A DNA stretch of 5,870 bases from Caldilineaceae bacterium. GTDB lineage: Bacteria; Chloroflexota; Anaerolineae; Caldilineales; Caldilineaceae. The position numbers and the translations under genes are program-made. The notes under the pieces were generated by a model. The model was not told the origin of the DNA and searched no databases. It saw nothing but the letters and a program-made list of their open reading frames with translations. Below are positions 5,147-5,870 of the stretch, piece by piece. Every line of letters starts with the position of its first letter. Within the stretch, counting starts at the first letter, position 1. Where the stretch lies: positions 1 to 5,870 of the forward strand of contig JAHEML010000285.1 in the NCBI GenBank assembly GCA_024643705.1, in the 5' to 3' direction.

Positions 5147-5219
5147 GCAAAGAAGCAGGGAGGCGAAGAAGCAAAGAACATAGTCTGCCGCCCACGCCTC
5201 TGCCTCTTTGCTTCTTTGT
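5147..5219. repeat. CAAAGAAGC-type palindromic intergenic repeat
   Basis: The left part GCAAAGAAGCAGGGAGGC (5147-5164) pairs imperfectly with GCCTCTTTGCTTCTTTGT (5202-5219). A second left-arm unit, GAAGAAGCAAAG (5165-5176), gives an alternative pairing with the same right arm. The words match the palindrome at 481-566 (CGCAAAGAAGCAAAGG), so the two look like members of one dispersed family. It lies downstream of the response regulator stop and could help end that transcript. Confidence 0.65.
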
Positions 5220-5263
5220 ACCATTGCAGTAAAAAATGATATTTCACCTTCAAACTATTCGTT

Positions 5264-5305
5264 ATAGTATCAGCGGAATAGTATCAGCGGAATAGTATCA
5301 GCGGA
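5264..5305. repeat. Three perfect 14-bp tandem repeats
   Basis: ATAGTATCAGCGGA occurs three times without change at 5264-5277, 5278-5291 and 5292-5305. The array starts 17 bases beyond the response regulator stop. Identical copies suggest recent slippage or selection as a binding array. The unit shares ATCAGCG with the 10-bp tandem element at 1452-1481. It has no spacers, so it is not a CRISPR. Confidence 0.85.
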
Positions 5306-5321
5306 AATCCGTGTTCTATTT

Positions 5322-5870
5322 TCAGGATAACAAGCCCAGGTCCTTTGCAAGCAGGGCGGCCTGGGTGCGGTCTCGGGCGTTGAGCTTTTGCATGGCCGAC
5401 GAGACATAATTTTTCACAGTACCCTCGGCAAGGAAGAGTTGGCCCGCAATCTCCCGGTTCGACAGGCCATTGGCAAGCAGGCGCAGCACGTCGGTCTCCC
5501 GTTCCGAGAGTGGCTCGATCAGCTTCTCGGCGCTACGTTGGGAGATGTGGCTTGTGCGGGCAAACTCGGCCATCACTTTGCGGGTGACCGATGGTTCGAT
5601 GAGCGCGCCACCTGCTGCCACGGTCCGGATCGCATCAGCCAGCTCTTCACCCGACAGCGCCTTCAGCAAATACCCCAGCGCCCCAGCGCGGATTCCCTCG
5701 AAGACATACTCGTCATCGTCAAAGGTGGTCAGAATGATGACCTTGGCAGTGGGATGGGCAATGAGAAGCTCGCGGGTGGCGGCCACGCCGTCCATCTCCG
5801 GCATCTTGATATCCATCAGAACCACATCTGGTTGCAACTCGGCATAGCGAGCCAACGCTTCGACACCGTT
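5322..5870 (-). CDS. NarL/LuxR-type two-component response regulator, N-terminus missing
   Basis: 182 residues are visible (numbered from the first full codon at 5870); about 35-40 N-terminal residues, with the acidic pair of the receiver, lie beyond the window. Receiver domain: phospho-acceptor Asp20 in VVLMDIKMPEMDG, the switch Thr48/Thr49 in IILTTFDDDEY, and the conserved Lys70 in GYLLKALSGEELADAIR. After a linker comes a GerE/LuxR helix-turn-helix (about 121-182): LSERETDVLRLLANGLSNREIAGQL, then recognition helix GTVKNYVSSAMQKLNARDRTQA. Such proteins are phosphorylated by a sensor kinase, dimerise and bind promoters; the sequence fits the DesR/LiaR/NreC-like group usually paired with a HisKA_3 kinase, presumably encoded just right of the window. 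All key residues in view are intact. The frame remains open to the edge (the visible TTG at 5855 is not needed as start). Whether it controls the neighbouring permease is unknown. Confidence 0.93.
   Translation of the reverse strand, partial: NGVEALARYAELQPDVVLMDIKMPEMDGVAATRELLIAHPTAKVIILTTFDDDEYVFEGIRAGALGYLLKALSGEELADAIRTVAAGGALIEPSVTRKVMAEFARTSHISQRSAEKLIEPLSERETDVLRLLANGLSNREIAGQLFLAEGTVKNYVSSAMQKLNARDRTQAALLAKDLGLLS

Larger units (their letters stand above)
5003..5321. other. 319-bp gene-free region between ABC permease and response regulator
   Basis: No credible gene is seen on either strand. From the permease outwards it holds: the AAGGA ribosome binding site (5009-5013, - strand), the AT-rich part with CCACA words (to 5094), the GAAGCAAAG palindromic repeat (5147-5219), a short AT-rich spacer, and three 14-bp tandem units (5264-5305). 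The permease promoter must lie here; no confident -35/-10 pair could be chosen. Confidence 0.7.

Noticed and set aside
5264..5305. CRISPR array
   Set aside because: Units are directly adjacent with no spacers and no cas genes nearby.

Overview
The window looks like chromosomal DNA of a GC-rich, probably monoderm bacterium. My best guess is Chloroflexota (Caldilineae/Anaerolineae-like). This rests on gene content (microcompartment vertex proteins with a class II aldolase, a Tat lipoprotein form of MsrP, DUF2231) and on the many palindromic or tandem intergenic repeats. It is an inference from style, not from a marker gene.

Left part (1-1373, + strand): the end of a bacterial microcompartment (BMC) locus. 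Two EutN/CcmL-type pentameric vertex genes are joined by a TGATG overlap; the first is cut by the window edge. After about 140 bp comes a class II (zinc-dependent) aldolase of the fuculose/rhamnulose-phosphate aldolase family. That pairing resembles the sugar-degrading (fucose/rhamnose) BMC loci, where the aldolase releases lactaldehyde inside the shell. The aldolase has an N-terminal extension and an unusual cysteine-rich C-terminal tail.

Middle part (1453-3321, - strand): an msrP-msrQ pair. MsrP is the molybdopterin oxidoreductase of the periplasmic or extracytoplasmic methionine sulfoxide reductase, and MsrQ is its heme membrane partner. MsrP carries both a twin-arginine motif and a lipobox, so it is probably a membrane-anchored lipoprotein. 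A strong 18-bp-arm hairpin lies between the two genes. A DUF2231 four-helix membrane protein (3541-4038, +) diverges from msrP across a 219-bp promoter region with a recognisable extended -10.

Right part (4157-5870, - strand): an ABC-3 family metal (Zn/Mn/Fe) permease with no ATPase or binding-protein gene beside it, then a 319-bp gene-free, partly AT-rich stretch, then the 3' part of a NarL/LuxR-type response regulator running off the window.

Almost every gene boundary holds a repeat or hairpin: a CTTTGCG-type palindrome at 481-566 with a related one at 5147-5219; an ATCAGCG tandem element at 1412-1481 that supplies the last codons of msrQ; the GACGACC hairpin at 2248-2296; twin CCTCCCC hairpins at 4068-4122; and three perfect 14-bp tandem units at 5264-5305. 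I see no tRNA, rRNA, CRISPR array, transposase or phage gene. No clearly new system is complete here. The best leads are the BMC locus continuing to the left, the modified aldolase, and the repeat-dense intergenic regions.
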